Shown one piece after another: positions 53,547 to 63,333 of a stretch of 64,000 nt of DNA; position 1 is the first letter of the stretch; each line of letters opens with the position of its first letter. A model generated the notes under the pieces. It was not told where the DNA came from and did not search any database. It saw only the letters and a program-made list of their open reading frames with translations. A program made the translations under genes and the position numbers. Source of the DNA: Shewanella xiamenensis (GTDB taxonomy: Bacteria > Pseudomonadota > Gammaproteobacteria > Enterobacterales > Shewanellaceae); the NCBI RefSeq assembly GCF_014647135.1, contig NZ_BMOP01000010.1, forward strand, positions 62,001 through 126,000. The letters run 5' to 3'.

Positions 53547-55475
53547 ATGTCAACAAATCGCGGTCTAATTGTCGGAACGATGGATCTCCCCGATGGTTTG
53601 CATTTGTCTTGGGCACAACTCGATAAAGAGTTTCGTGTTCAGAAAATGAGCCAAGCCTTTTATGAGCGCTGTAACCGCTCAGCAGCGCAAATCATTAATA
53701 AACCTATTTGCCAGTTATTCAGTGCTTTTGATACTGATTTATGTGCAGATATTGAGCATCGTAGCGGTGGCTATATAGGCTTCCAGTTACAGGACAATAA
53801 TGGCGCAAATGTGCATTTCGCTTTGCATGCAGTTCCTGAAAATGGATGGTACTTGATCTTATCTGAGATAAATTTTAAAGATCCCAAAATTAAAGAATTG
53901 CACGTAGATTATCGCCGTGTAATCCAAGCGAGCGATGTTTGGTTGCAGCATATTGAAGAAGTGATTAGGTCTTCACCTGAGGATGTTTTCCGGGTTGCGG
54001 TAGCCAAATCTGTCGCACTCAGCAGTAGTCGGTATGGGTTTATTCTTTTACATAACGAAAAATCGAAATTGCTTAGCTTGGCGGCCAGAACCCAATATCC
54101 TCAATCTAAGATTGACCTGCCAGAAATTGTCGAAGAAGAGACTCAAGCTCCTGAAACTGAAAGTCTTGTCTGGCTTGAATGCGCTCAAAACTTTAAGCCC
54201 ATCATTAAAAATAGCCTAGGTAGGCCCGCGAATGCTCAGGGAGTATTCGATAAATTACTGCTTGAGGAACGCTATTTAGCGGTGCCCATTTTATTTCGAA
54301 ATCGGTTGATGGGAATTATTTGCGTCGTTGGGCGAAGTGACCCCTACAGTCGTCAAGATGCCCGCTCATTGCTCACTTTTGCGAGTATTTTATGGCATTC
54401 GATTGAGCTTCCCCGCAGTTTGCGGGCAGTATCGCGGCAGTCCAAAATTATTAAGGCGCAAAAGGAGCAATTATCCCAATCGTTAACCCAGCTTATCAGC
54501 GCCATTTCCGAGGCATTAGAACTTAAGGATGCCTATACCGCGGGGCATCAAAAGTCGGTGGCCCAATTAAGCTATCTTATAGGTGAAAAGCTCGGGCTTG
54601 AGCCGCTGCGTTTAGAGGGGCTAAAAATTGGTGCACTGGTGCATGACATAGGAAAGCTTGCAATACCATCACAGATTTTGACTAAACCTTCAAAATTATC
54701 CAAAGAAGAATACGCCTTAATTCAAACTCATCCACAACATGGAGCGGAAATTGTAGAGGATGTCGAATTTCCCTGGCCGATTAAACAAATGATATTACAG
54801 CATCATGAGCGGCTTGATGGATCGGGTTATCCCTTGGGATTAAAGGACAAAGCGATTCTTTATGAGGCTAAAATTATTGCCGTTGCCGATGTTGCTGATT
54901 CAATCCTATCACACCGACCCTATCGTCCTTCATTGGGATTGGCGAAGATGACAGAAGTGCTTCGGGCGGGTAAAGGGACCTTATTTGATCCTGATATAGT
55001 TGAAACCTGTTTAGAGGTACTTATTAACCGTGAAATTAGTATTAGCGATCATATCGGTTCTGCCGCGCTAGACCCAGTAGTGACAGTCACTTTGGACCAT
55101 GAGTTAGCCGACATTAAACGACTACTTGCTCACGCCCATGCTAAGGTGGCTGTTGTACAGGATGAAGAACATCACCTCATTGGCGTTATCACCCAAAGAT
55201 TATTGGACTACTGGCTCAGCCCCCTCATTGGCAGTGCAGCCGAGCGAGAACAGGATAGGGCTTTTTTGCGTAAAAAAGCTCATCAAATCATGGAGCATTC
55301 TGTTCCTTTAATTAGTGATGTGGCGACTTCAGAAGATGCGCTGCAGCAACTTAATGAGTCTGACTCTGAGTTTTTGGTGGTTGTGAATAAGGCGCAACAT
55401 GCAATAGGCGTAATCGGCTGGCGTGCAATAGCAATGGCGAATAAGTTACGCCAAGATGTCGAGCGTTTAATTTAA
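53547..55475 (+). CDS. HD-GYP phosphodiesterase with PAS-like, GAF and CBS domains
   Basis: 642 residues, no membrane segment. A PAS-like N-terminal region (about 15-110, 'HLSWAQLDKEFRVQKMSQAFYERC') is followed by a GAF domain (about 130-290). The HD-GYP domain (about 310-480) has 'LVHDIGKLAIPSQIL' near residue 366, 'QTHPQHGAEIV', 'QHHERLDGSGYPLGL' (intact HxxRxDGxGYP) and 'IIAVADVADSI'. Two C-terminal CBS repeats (about 510-635, 'HAHAKVAVVQDEEHHLIGVITQRLL') could bind a nucleotide. It most likely degrades cyclic di-GMP under control of the sensory domains; all expected metal ligands are present. A terminator follows. Confidence 0.93.
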   Translation: MSTNRGLIVGTMDLPDGLHLSWAQLDKEFRVQKMSQAFYERCNRSAAQIINKPICQLFSAFDTDLCADIEHRSGGYIGFQLQDNNGANVHFALHAVPENGWYLILSEINFKDPKIKELHVDYRRVIQASDVWLQHIEEVIRSSPEDVFRVAVAKSVALSSSRYGFILLHNEKSKLLSLAARTQYPQSKIDLPEIVEEETQAPETESLVWLECAQNFKPIIKNSLGRPANAQGVFDKLLLEERYLAVPILFRNRLMGIICVVGRSDPYSRQDARSLLTFASILWHSIELPRSLRAVSRQSKIIKAQKEQLSQSLTQLISAISEALELKDAYTAGHQKSVAQLSYLIGEKLGLEPLRLEGLKIGALVHDIGKLAIPSQILTKPSKLSKEEYALIQTHPQHGAEIVEDVEFPWPIKQMILQHHERLDGSGYPLGLKDKAILYEAKIIAVADVADSILSHRPYRPSLGLAKMTEVLRAGKGTLFDPDIVETCLEVLINREISISDHIGSAALDPVVTVTLDHELADIKRLLAHAHAKVAVVQDEEHHLIGVITQRLLDYWLSPLIGSAAEREQDRAFLRKKAHQIMEHSVPLISDVATSEDALQQLNESDSEFLVVVNKAQHAIGVIGWRAIAMANKLRQDVERLI

Positions 55476-55492
55476 CGGAACTCAGTAGATAA

Positions 55493-55521
55493 AAAATGCC
55501 AAGCAGGCTGCTTGGCATTTT
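55493..55521. terminator. Bidirectional terminator between HD-GYP gene and dapD
   Basis: A perfect 13-base stem AAAATGCCAAGCA / TGCTTGGCATTTT with loop GGC has T-rich ends in both directions and lies between convergent genes. Confidence 0.88.
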
Positions 55522-55546
55522 GTTATCCCGCAATGTAGCGAAACGA

Positions 55547-56371
55547 TTAATCGACGATACGTAACAGTTCGTTGATCCCCACTTTGCCGCGGGTTTTTGC
55601 ATCCACTTTCTTGACGATAATCGCAGCGTATAGGCTGTATTTGCCACATGCTGAGGGCAGGTTACCGGATACGACTACAGAGCCAGCTGGTACGCGGCCA
55701 TAGTGGATTTCGCCCGTTTCACGGTCATAAATACGGGTACTTTGGCCGATATAAACGCCCATGGATATCACCGAGCCTTCTTCTACCACAACGCCTTCGA
55801 CAATTTCAGAGCGCGCACCGATAAAGCAGTTATCTTCGATAATAGTCGGGCCAGCTTGCAGCGGCTCCAATACGCCACCAATGCCTACACCACCCGATAA
55901 ATGCACGTTTTTACCAATTTGCGCGCATGAGCCCACAGTCGCCCAAGTGTCAACCATGGTCCCTTCGTCAACGTAGGCGCCAAGGTTCACGTAAGAGGGC
56001 ATTAACACAGTGTTTTTACCGATAAAAGAGCCTTTACGAACAGTGGCTGAAGGCACCACGCGGATGGCTTCGGCTTTAAAGCGGGCCTCGTCATACTCGG
56101 CAAACTTTAACGGCACTTTGTCAAAATATTTGGTTTCGGCGCCATCGATAACTGCGTTATCAAAAATACGGAATGACAGTAACACCGCCTTTTTCAACCA
56201 TTGATGAACATGCCATTGGCCGTCGATTTTTTCAGCGACGCGCAGTTCACCCTTGTCGAGCATATTGATGACATGTTGCACATCGTTACGCACGCTTGCG
56301 TCAACAGTGCTTGGTGTGATGTCGGCACGCGCTTCAAAAGCGGCCTCAATACGTTGGCGTAAAGCCTCCAT
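55547..56371 (-). CDS. dapD: 2,3,4,5-tetrahydropyridine-2,6-dicarboxylate N-succinyltransferase
   Basis: 274 residues, exactly the E. coli DapD length. A helical N-terminal domain precedes a left-handed parallel beta-helix of hexapeptide repeats ('[48 protein letters not shown]', in pieces), with the catalytic Asp/Glu in '[11 protein letters not shown]'. It succinylates tetrahydrodipicolinate in the lysine and diaminopimelate pathway. It lies 18 bases after glnD on the same strand and is likely co-transcribed with it. Confidence 0.97.
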   Translation of the reverse strand: MEALRQRIEAAFEARADITPSTVDASVRNDVQHVINMLDKGELRVAEKIDGQWHVHQWLKKAVLLSFRIFDNAVIDGAETKYFDKVPLKFAEYDEARFKAEAIRVVPSATVRKGSFIGKNTVLMPSYVNLGAYVDEGTMVDTWATVGSCAQIGKNVHLSGGVGIGGVLEPLQAGPTIIEDNCFIGARSEIVEGVVVEEGSVISMGVYIGQSTRIYDRETGEIHYGRVPAGSVVVSGNLPSACGKYSLYAAIIVKKVDAKTRGKVGINELLRIVD

Positions 56372-56389
56372 TTACTTCTCCCGTTGTGG

Positions 56390-58975
56390 TTAATTGGTTG
56401 ACTCTGTGTTGATGGCGCTCAGTGCGCTAATCAAGGCTTCCTTGAGCGTATGCTCTTGGGTTTCATTGAGTTGCAAGCCGTCATTGGTTTGCAAAATAAA
56501 AAAGTCTTCCGCTCGCTCGCCGATGGTGGTGATCTTGGCGGAGAGCAAAGTCGTGTTGCAACGATAAAAAATATCGCCCACTTTAGCTAATAATCCCGGT
56601 GTATCCAAGGCGATAAGCTCCATCATACTTGTACCATGACGGTTACTCTCAAGGAAACTCACTTGGGTGGGAACATTAAAAGGTTTCATCTTGCGTGACA
56701 GTTTTCTAAAGCGTGGCAGTTTAGGGTTATCACTGACGAGCGCTTTTTCAAGGGCTTTACGGATACTTTGTATGCGCGAGAGTTGGCTGACGGGCTCGCC
56801 GTCTTGCTCGAGGATAACAAAGGTGTCGAGCGCGTAATTATCTTTTGATGTCATGATGTTAGCGTCGTGGACGTTAATGTTTTTATTATCAAGCACCGCC
56901 ATTACGGTAGCAAATAACTTAGGTCTGTCCTGACAATAAACAAACAGCTCTGTGCCGCCGCGGGTCGTGTGTTTGGACACCAGCACTAAGGGCTCATCTA
57001 ACTGCTTATGCTTGAGGATGGCCTCAGCATGCCAAGCGACTTGATTGGGCTGGTGGCGCAAAAAGTAGTCGGCCTTAAAGCGTTGCCAAAGGGTATCTAA
57101 ATCTTTTTCTTTAATGCCGCGCCGCAGTAGTTCTTTTTTCGCCTTGGCTTGGTATTCGCGTACTCGGGCCCGAATATCAACGGGCTTTTCTTTGCCGCGA
57201 GCGAGCACCCTTTGGGTTGAAAAATATAAGTCGCGCAGCAGTGAGCCTTTCCAGTTATTCCAGGTCTTTTCGTTGGTGGCGCAGATATCGGCCACGGTTA
57301 AACAGTACAAATAACTTAAATGCACCGCATCGCGCACCTTGCTGGCAAAGTCGGCCACCACATCGGGGTCGGAAATATCGCGGCGCTGGGCGGTTACCGA
57401 CATTACCAAGTGATTTTCAACTAACCAAGCGACTAGGCGGCCATCGTGGTCGTTCAAGCCATGAAGCTTACAGAAGGCGAGGGCATCGCTTGAGCCAAGC
57501 TTGCTGTGATCGCCGCCGCGGCCCTTGGCGATATCATGGAAAATTGCGCCGAGTACCAACAAACCTTTTTTCGGTAACTGATTGATAAGCACTGAGCCTA
57601 AAGGAAACTCTTCTTTCTGTTCTGGCTGCGAGAAGCGCTCGATATTGAGGAGCAATCTGTGGGTGTGTTCATCCACCGTATAGGCGTGGAACAGGTCAAA
57701 CTGCATTTGGCCCTCGATATTGCGCCACGCAGGTAAATAAGCCGAGAGCACCCCGTGTTTATGCATCAGCGATAAGGCTGCAATACCGCGTGGATGTTTT
57801 AAGATCTCCATAAAGGCTTGGCGGCACTGAGGATTTTCTTGCAAGGGTTGCTGCTGTGCTCGGCGTGCACGCCTCAGTGAGCGTAGGGTAGGCGCATAAA
57901 TGCCTTTAATATTAGAGTTTTTCGCGACATGGACAAACAAACGTACAATTTCTTCACCGCTGTCGAATAAATCGTCACTTAGGGCCTCGATAAAGGCACC
58001 ACGGCGCTGATAGTTATTGTCAATCGCTTGAATTTCTAAAGCTTTCGTTTGACCAAGAGTTGCCCGCTTAAACAGTTGCAGCAGCATTTCGTTGAGTTCC
58101 ATCACGCGGCGCACCGTGCGATAGTAACGTTTCATCATCTGCTCAACAGCAAGTTGGGTCGCGTCTTCGTATCCCATCAACTCAGCCACTTGGCGCTGGA
58201 CATCGAACAGCAGGCGGTTTTCATCACGCCCGACAGTCATGTGCAGGGCAAAACGCAACTTCCACAGAAAGTGCTGACACTCGAGCAGCTCTTCTAATTC
58301 GGCGGGTTCTAAAAATTCGTATTGCACCAGTTCTTCTAAGCGTGAGGCGCCAAAGTGGCGCATGGCAACCCAGGCGATGGTTTGAATGTCCCGAAGGCCA
58401 CCAGGGCAACTTTTGATATTGGGCTCAAGATCGAAGGCACTCGCCTTGGCATGGCGGGCCGTTTGTTCATCGCGCTTAGCGATAAAGAACTGACTGGAGG
58501 TCCAAAAATCGCTTTGACGAATGGCATCGTAGAGCTGGTCAAACAGACTTTCAGGCCCTGAAAGCAAGCGCGCTTCAAGCAAATTAGTGGCGATGGTAAT
58601 GTCGTCTCGCCCAAGGCGTAGCGTATCATCAAGGGTGCGGACGCTATGACCAATCTCAAGACTAGCATCCCACAAAAAGGCGATAAACTCGCTGAGCGCG
58701 GCTTCCGCTACCGCAGCTAACTCGCCCTCGAAGAGGAATAGCAAATCGACATCAGAGTGCGGATGTAACTCTCCGCGACCATAGCCACCAACGGCAATCA
58801 GGGCGATGGGGTATTGATCTAGGCCGTGTTGCAACCACGCCTGTTTTATAAGGGAGTCGACAAACTGACAGCGCTGAGTCACTAGCTCTTCAATCGGGGT
58901 TTTGGCTTTGAACCTTGCTAAAAGCGTTTGATTCTGTTCGATTAATGATTGTTTAGCTAGCAGCGCTGTATTCAT
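56390..58975 (-). CDS. glnD: Bifunctional uridylyltransferase/uridylyl-removing enzyme GlnD
   Basis: 861 residues. The nucleotidyltransferase domain has '[27 protein letters not shown]' with the GGxGRxELxPxSDxD motif (about 63-90). The HD domain has '[20 protein letters not shown]' near 470, and two ACT domains follow at about 680-750 and 790-860 ('[25 protein letters not shown]', '[25 protein letters not shown]'). It senses glutamine and adds UMP to, or removes it from, PII proteins, setting nitrogen regulation. All motifs are intact. The order map-glnD-dapD is conserved in gammaproteobacteria. Confidence 0.97.
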   Translation of the reverse strand: MNTALLAKQSLIEQNQTLLARFKAKTPIEELVTQRCQFVDSLIKQAWLQHGLDQYPIALIAVGGYGRGELHPHSDVDLLFLFEGELAAVAEAALSEFIAFLWDASLEIGHSVRTLDDTLRLGRDDITIATNLLEARLLSGPESLFDQLYDAIRQSDFWTSSQFFIAKRDEQTARHAKASAFDLEPNIKSCPGGLRDIQTIAWVAMRHFGASRLEELVQYEFLEPAELEELLECQHFLWKLRFALHMTVGRDENRLLFDVQRQVAELMGYEDATQLAVEQMMKRYYRTVRRVMELNEMLLQLFKRATLGQTKALEIQAIDNNYQRRGAFIEALSDDLFDSGEEIVRLFVHVAKNSNIKGIYAPTLRSLRRARRAQQQPLQENPQCRQAFMEILKHPRGIAALSLMHKHGVLSAYLPAWRNIEGQMQFDLFHAYTVDEHTHRLLLNIERFSQPEQKEEFPLGSVLINQLPKKGLLVLGAIFHDIAKGRGGDHSKLGSSDALAFCKLHGLNDHDGRLVAWLVENHLVMSVTAQRRDISDPDVVADFASKVRDAVHLSYLYCLTVADICATNEKTWNNWKGSLLRDLYFSTQRVLARGKEKPVDIRARVREYQAKAKKELLRRGIKEKDLDTLWQRFKADYFLRHQPNQVAWHAEAILKHKQLDEPLVLVSKHTTRGGTELFVYCQDRPKLFATVMAVLDNKNINVHDANIMTSKDNYALDTFVILEQDGEPVSQLSRIQSIRKALEKALVSDNPKLPRFRKLSRKMKPFNVPTQVSFLESNRHGTSMMELIALDTPGLLAKVGDIFYRCNTTLLSAKITTIGERAEDFFILQTNDGLQLNETQEHTLKEALISALSAINTESTN

Positions 58976-59057
58976 CGAGTCCCTTGTTTGGATGCGTTAA
59001 AATATTTGCTACCCACCAAGTTCCAATATGACCTGGTGGATAGTTTAACAATTGTCA

Positions 59058-59855
59058 TTAGTGATTTATGATCCGCGGAAAATCTTCCTCATCGCGCAGC
59101 GTCAGCACTTCAACACCGGTTTCGGTCACTAATAATGTGTGTTCCCACTGGGCTGAGTTTTTACCATCGGAAGTGGTCACCGTCCAATTATCATCGCGAT
59201 CTAGCACAGTGGTGTGTCGACCCGCGTTGATCATCGGTTCAATGGTAAAGCACATACCTGGGCGTAAAATGGTGTTGTCACCATTACGGTAATGCATCAC
59301 TTGGGGTTCTTCATGGAAACCCGAGCCAATACCGTGGCCACAATAATCTTGCACGATGGAATATTTCTCAAGGCCTGTTTTGCTTGCTTTGATGAATTTT
59401 TCGATAGTATTGCCAATTTCACCCAGTTTTAAACCTGGACGCACCTTGCGAATGGCTAAATACAGGCTTTCTTGCGCGATGCGGCACAGGCGTTTGTCCT
59501 TCGGGCTGACTTCACCGATTAAGAACATTTTAGAGGTATCGCCGTGGTAACCGTCTTTAATGACGGTGATATCGATATTGAGAATATCGCCATCCTTGAG
59601 AACGCGATCGCTCGGAATACCGTGGCAAATGACGTTGTTTAACGAAGTACAAATCGACTTAGGAAAACCATGGTAGTTGAGCGGGGCAGAAATCGCGCCT
59701 TGCTCTTCGGTATATTTGGCGCAGATATCGTTTAATTCATTAGTGGTGACCCCCGCCTTAACATAAGGGGCGATCATTTCTAATACTTGTGCAGCCAGTT
59801 TACCTGCCGCGCGCATTTTCTCGATTTCTTCTGCTGTCTTAATGACTATACTCAT
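59058..59855 (-). CDS. map: Type I methionine aminopeptidase
   Basis: 265 residues, the normal length for bacterial type I enzymes. The metal ligands of the pita-bread fold are present: Asp in 'DILNIDITVIKDGYHGDTSKMF' (two), His in 'DYCGHGIGSGFHEEPQVMHY', Glu in 'CFTIEPMIN' and Glu in 'AQWEHTLLVTE'. It removes the initiator methionine from nascent proteins. It is divergent from rpsB, as in E. coli, and lies upstream of glnD with an 82-base gap. Confidence 0.97.
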   Translation of the reverse strand: MSIVIKTAEEIEKMRAAGKLAAQVLEMIAPYVKAGVTTNELNDICAKYTEEQGAISAPLNYHGFPKSICTSLNNVICHGIPSDRVLKDGDILNIDITVIKDGYHGDTSKMFLIGEVSPKDKRLCRIAQESLYLAIRKVRPGLKLGEIGNTIEKFIKASKTGLEKYSIVQDYCGHGIGSGFHEEPQVMHYRNGDNTILRPGMCFTIEPMINAGRHTTVLDRDDNWTVTTSDGKNSAQWEHTLLVTETGVEVLTLRDEEDFPRIINH

Positions 59856-60060
59856 TGCGTTTTCTCTTGTGTCTTCGGTGTCTATTGGCGCGATGAACCT
59901 AATGCAAAAATTTGTGCTTTAGGGCTATTTATGATATAAAGCGCGCCGTTATGTTTAAGTCTTGATGAATTACCCAAGCTCAGCTTTATCTGCTTTTGGG
60001 CGATAGCAAAACTAAAGATGGCGGCCATTATACATGGCAATTTATCTAAATACTAAATCA

Positions 60061-60144
60061 CACACGTGTCGACACATTCTTCGGGGTGCCCTCAGCTGTT
60101 AACTGCGGGGTCGAAGACATGGGATACGTGGAGGTCTAACCCCC
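60061..60144 (+). ncRNA. Ribosomal S2 leader (t44-type) RNA of rpsB
   Basis: The rpsB 5' leader contains the conserved t44/S2-leader blocks: CACGTGTCGACACATTCTTC with GGGGTGCC at the 5' side, and GGGGTCGAAGACATGGGATA then CGTGGAGGTCTAACCCC at the 3' side. CACGT pairs with ACGTG, and GGGG with CCCC, to form the closing pseudoknot-like structure. It ends 20 bases before the rpsB start and is the known site of S2 autoregulation of rpsB-tsf in gammaproteobacteria. Confidence 0.85.
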
Positions 60145-60164
60145 TAAATTTTAAGGTAATAGAA

Positions 60165-60893
60165 ATGACTACAGTTTCAATGCGCGATATGCTCCAGGCC
60201 GGTGTCCACTTCGGTCACCAAACCCGTTACTGGAACCCAAAAATGAAGCCATTCATTTTCGGTGCTCGCAACGGCGTTCACATCATCAACCTTGAGCATA
60301 CTGTGCCAATGTTCAATGAAGCACTGGCTTTCATCAGCAACGTTGCTTCAAAGAAAGGTAAAGTATTATTCGTTGGTACTAAACGTGCTGCTGGCGAAGC
60401 GATCAAAGAAGCTGCTATTTCTTGTGATCAGTACTATGTTGATCACCGTTGGTTAGGCGGTATGCTGACTAACTGGAAAACCGTTCGTCAGTCAATCAAA
60501 CGTCTGAAAGAACTGGAAAGCCAATCAGTAGATGGTACTTTCGACAAGCTGACCAAAAAAGAAGCGCTGATGCGTACTCGTGAGCTTGAAAAGCTGGAAA
60601 AATCTTTAGGCGGTATTAAGAACATGGGCGGCCTGCCAGACGTATTATTCGTTATCGGCGCTGACCACGAGCATATCGCTATTAAAGAAGCTAACAACCT
60701 GGGTATCCCTGTTGTTGCAGTTGTTGATACTAACTCTGCGCCAGATGGTGTTAACTACATCGTTCCTGGTAACGACGACGCGATGCGTGCTATTCGCCTG
60801 TACACTACTTCTGTTGCTGCAGCAGCTAACGCTGGCCGTGGTCAAGATTTAGCTGTTCAAGCTGAGCAAGACGGTTTCGTAGAAGCCGAATAA
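60165..60893 (+). CDS. rpsB: 30S ribosomal protein S2
   Basis: 242 residues from the ATG at 60165 ([20 protein letters not shown]), with TAAGG upstream. The frame is open back to 60066, but that part lies in the structured S2 leader. Conserved segments include '[30 protein letters not shown]', '[15 protein letters not shown]' and '[35 protein letters not shown]'. It is a small-subunit protein that binds with S1. Codon use is biased to highly expressed types. It is followed by an attenuating hairpin and tsf. Confidence 0.98.
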   Translation: MTTVSMRDMLQAGVHFGHQTRYWNPKMKPFIFGARNGVHIINLEHTVPMFNEALAFISNVASKKGKVLFVGTKRAAGEAIKEAAISCDQYYVDHRWLGGMLTNWKTVRQSIKRLKELESQSVDGTFDKLTKKEALMRTRELEKLEKSLGGIKNMGGLPDVLFVIGADHEHIAIKEANNLGIPVVAVVDTNSAPDGVNYIVPGNDDAMRAIRLYTTSVAAAANAGRGQDLAVQAEQDGFVEAE

Positions 60894-60946
60894 TAATAAG
60901 GCGGGATGAGTTTCATCACCCTTATTAACCAAGATTTTGATTGGTT

Positions 60947-60974
60947 AACAGGGGCCATTCGGCCCCTGTTTTAT
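60947..60974 (+). terminator. Attenuator/terminator between rpsB and tsf
   Basis: An 11-base-pair hairpin AACAGGGGCC / GGCCCCTGTT with loop ATTC, followed by TTAT, lies between two genes that are normally co-transcribed. It fits partial termination that lowers tsf relative to rpsB, or 3' end protection. Confidence 0.8.
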
Positions 60975-61012
60975 ATCTGCAAATTAGTCGATTTTTTAGA
61001 GAGGATTTAACA

Positions 61013-61864
61013 ATGGCAATTTCTGCTGCCCAAGTTAAAGAACTGCGCGAGCGTACTGGCGCAGGCATGATGGATTGTAAAAAAGCGTTAGAAGAAACCA
61101 ACGGCGACATGGAGTTAGCAATTGACAACATGCGTAAGTCTGGTGCTGCTAAAGCTGCTAAGAAAGCAGGTAACATCGCTGCTGACGGTACTATCCTGAT
61201 CAAAAACGGTGAAGGTTTCGCAGTACTGTTAGAAGTAAACTGCCAAACTGACTTCGTTGCTAAAGATGCAAACTTCTTAGGTTTTGCTAACGCTGTTTTA
61301 GACGTTGCTGCAGCGTCTAAAGTGACTTTAGAAGACTTAAAAGCCCAATTTGAAGAAGCCCGTGTTGCGCTAGTTGCTAAAATCGGTGAAAACATCAACG
61401 TTCGTCGCGTTGAGTACATCGACGGCACTAAATTAGCTTCTTACCGCCACGGTGAGCGTATCGGTGTAGTGGTAACCGGTGACGCTGATGACGAAACTCT
61501 GAAGCACCTCGCAATGCACGTTGCCGCTTCTAAGCCAGAATACGTTAACCCAGAAGACGTTCCAGCTGACGTAGTCGCTCGTGAACAAGCTCTGCAAATC
61601 GAAATCTCTATGAATGAAGGCAAACCTGCTGAAATCGCAGAGAAAATGGTTGTTGGTCGTATGAAGAAGTTTACTGGTGAGATTTCTCTGACTGGTCAAG
61701 CTTACATCATGGAACCAAAGAAAACTGTTGGCGAATTCTTGAAAGAGAAAGGCGCGAAAGTCACTAACTTCATTCGTTTAGAAGTGGGTGAAGGTATTGA
61801 GAAGAAAGAAGAAGATTTCGCAGCTGAAGTTGCTGCTCAAATCGCTGCTTCTAAAAAGGCTTAA
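61013..61864 (+). CDS. tsf: Elongation factor Ts
   Basis: 283 residues, the E. coli length, from the ATG at 61013 ([20 protein letters not shown]), with GAGAGGA upstream. The N-terminal UBA-like domain has '[20 protein letters not shown]', and the EF-Tu contact motif is '[11 protein letters not shown]' (TDFV), followed by the two core subdomains. It exchanges GDP for GTP on EF-Tu. It lies in the usual rpsB-tsf-pyrH-frr order. Confidence 0.98.
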   Translation: MAISAAQVKELRERTGAGMMDCKKALEETNGDMELAIDNMRKSGAAKAAKKAGNIAADGTILIKNGEGFAVLLEVNCQTDFVAKDANFLGFANAVLDVAAASKVTLEDLKAQFEEARVALVAKIGENINVRRVEYIDGTKLASYRHGERIGVVVTGDADDETLKHLAMHVAASKPEYVNPEDVPADVVAREQALQIEISMNEGKPAEIAEKMVVGRMKKFTGEISLTGQAYIMEPKKTVGEFLKEKGAKVTNFIRLEVGEGIEKKEEDFAAEVAAQIAASKKA

Positions 61865-61884
61865 TCGCCAACGCTAAATACCCC

Positions 61885-61912
61885 CAAGACCGCAGCAATG
61901 GCTGCGGTCTTG
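61885..61912 (+). terminator. Hairpin between tsf and pyrH
   Basis: A perfect 12-base stem CAAGACCGCAGC / GCTGCGGTCTTG with loop AATG lies 20 bases after tsf. The T tail is short (TTAT), so read-through into pyrH is likely. Confidence 0.7.
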
Positions 61913-61934
61913 TTATGACCAGGATATAAAAATT

Positions 61935-62663
61935 ATGAGCACCAATCCAAAACCTGCATTTAGACGCATTCTTCTAAAATTAAGTGGCGAAGCACTGATG
62001 GGCGACGAAGGCTTCGGCATCGATCCTAAAGTGTTAGATCGCATGGCTCAAGAAGTCAAAGAGCTGGTAGAGTTAGGCATTCAGGTGGGTGTGGTCATTG
62101 GTGGTGGTAATCTATTTCGCGGTGAAGGCTTAGCAAAAGCGGGCATGAATCGTGTGGTGGGCGATCACATGGGTATGCTGGCAACGGTTATGAACGGCTT
62201 GGCCATGCGTGATGCCCTGCACCGTGCCTATGTTAATGCTCGTCTGATGTCGGCTATCCCATTAAAAGGGGTGTGCGATGACTACAATTGGGCTGAGGCG
62301 ATCAGCTTATTAAAATCAGGTCGTGTGGTGATTTTTGCTGCAGGTACTGGTAACCCATTCTGCACTACCGATTCTGCTGCTTGCTTACGCGGCATTGAAA
62401 TCGAAGCAGAAGTCGTGCTAAAAGGCACTAAAGTTGACGGCGTTTATTCTGACGACCCGATGAAAAATCCAGAAGCAGTGAAGTACGATGAATTAACATA
62501 CACTGAAGTGCTGGATAAAGAATTAAAAGTAATGGACTTAGCAGCCTTTACGATGGCGCGTGATCATGACATGCCAATCCTAGTATTCAACATGAACAAG
62601 CCTGGTGCCCTGCGCCGCGTGGTCATGGGTGAAGAAGAAGGCACAATGATCAAAGCGAAATAA
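61935..62663 (+). CDS. pyrH: Uridylate kinase (UMP kinase)
   Basis: 242 residues of the amino-acid-kinase fold. '[20 protein letters not shown]' holds the phosphate-binding Lys and Gly loop, followed by '[41 protein letters not shown]'-like sequence with UMP and GTP contacts, and '[23 protein letters not shown]'. It phosphorylates UMP to UDP and is hexameric and UTP-inhibited in bacteria. It is followed 30 bases later by frr. Confidence 0.98.
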
Positions 62664-62693
62664 GTTATTCAATGACCAAGAAGGACATTTAAC

Positions 62694-63251
62694 GTGATTG
62701 CAGATATTAAAAAAGATGCTCAAGAGCGCATGGGTAAATGCGTTGACGCGACTAAAAATCAAATGGCTAAAGTACGTACTGGTCGTGCACACCCAAGCTT
62801 ACTGGACTCAATCCAAGTATCTTACTACGGTACTATGACACCGCTTAACCAAGTGGCAAACGTGGGCGTTGAAGATGCGCGTACTTTGTCAGTAACCGTA
62901 TTTGACCGCAGCGCAATCCAAGCGGTTGAGAAAGCCATCATGAGCTCTGATTTAGGTTTAAACCCTATGTCAGCGGGTGCGACATTACGTATTCCATTAC
63001 CTGCGCTGACGGAAGAGCGTCGTAAAGACTTTATCAAAGTAGTACGTGCAGAGGCCGAAGGTGGTCGTGTGGCGATTCGTAACGTACGTCGCGATGCGAT
63101 TTCTGATGTGAAGAAACTCGAAAAAGCTAAAGAATGCACTGAAGATGATGTTCGTCGCTTCGAAGAGGAAGTACAAAAGTTCACCGATGCTCACATTAAG
63201 AAGGTCGATGAGATTTTAGCGGCCAAAGAAATTGAGTTGATGGAAGTCTAA
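62694..63251 (+). CDS. frr: Ribosome recycling factor
   Basis: 185 residues starting at a GTG ([20 protein letters not shown]), with AAGGA eleven bases upstream. The family motifs '[23 protein letters not shown]', '[24 protein letters not shown]', '[19 protein letters not shown]' and the C-terminal three-helix bundle ('[29 protein letters not shown]') are all present. Together with EF-G it splits the post-termination ribosome. It closes the translation block before a terminator. Confidence 0.98.
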   Translation: MIADIKKDAQERMGKCVDATKNQMAKVRTGRAHPSLLDSIQVSYYGTMTPLNQVANVGVEDARTLSVTVFDRSAIQAVEKAIMSSDLGLNPMSAGATLRIPLPALTEERRKDFIKVVRAEAEGGRVAIRNVRRDAISDVKKLEKAKECTEDDVRRFEEEVQKFTDAHIKKVDEILAAKEIELMEV

Positions 63252-63278
63252 TCTCAGGCGCTATAAGCTAGAGTTGCT

Positions 63279-63312
63279 ACGCCGTGTAGGGGTATACTAC
63301 ACGGCGTTTGTC
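63279..63312 (+). terminator. Terminator between frr and uppS
   Basis: A perfect 11-base stem ACGCCGTGTAG / CTACACGGCGT with a seven-base loop is followed by TTGTCTATTTT. Confidence 0.8.
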
Positions 63313-63333
63313 TATTTTAAAGGGTTGTATTAG

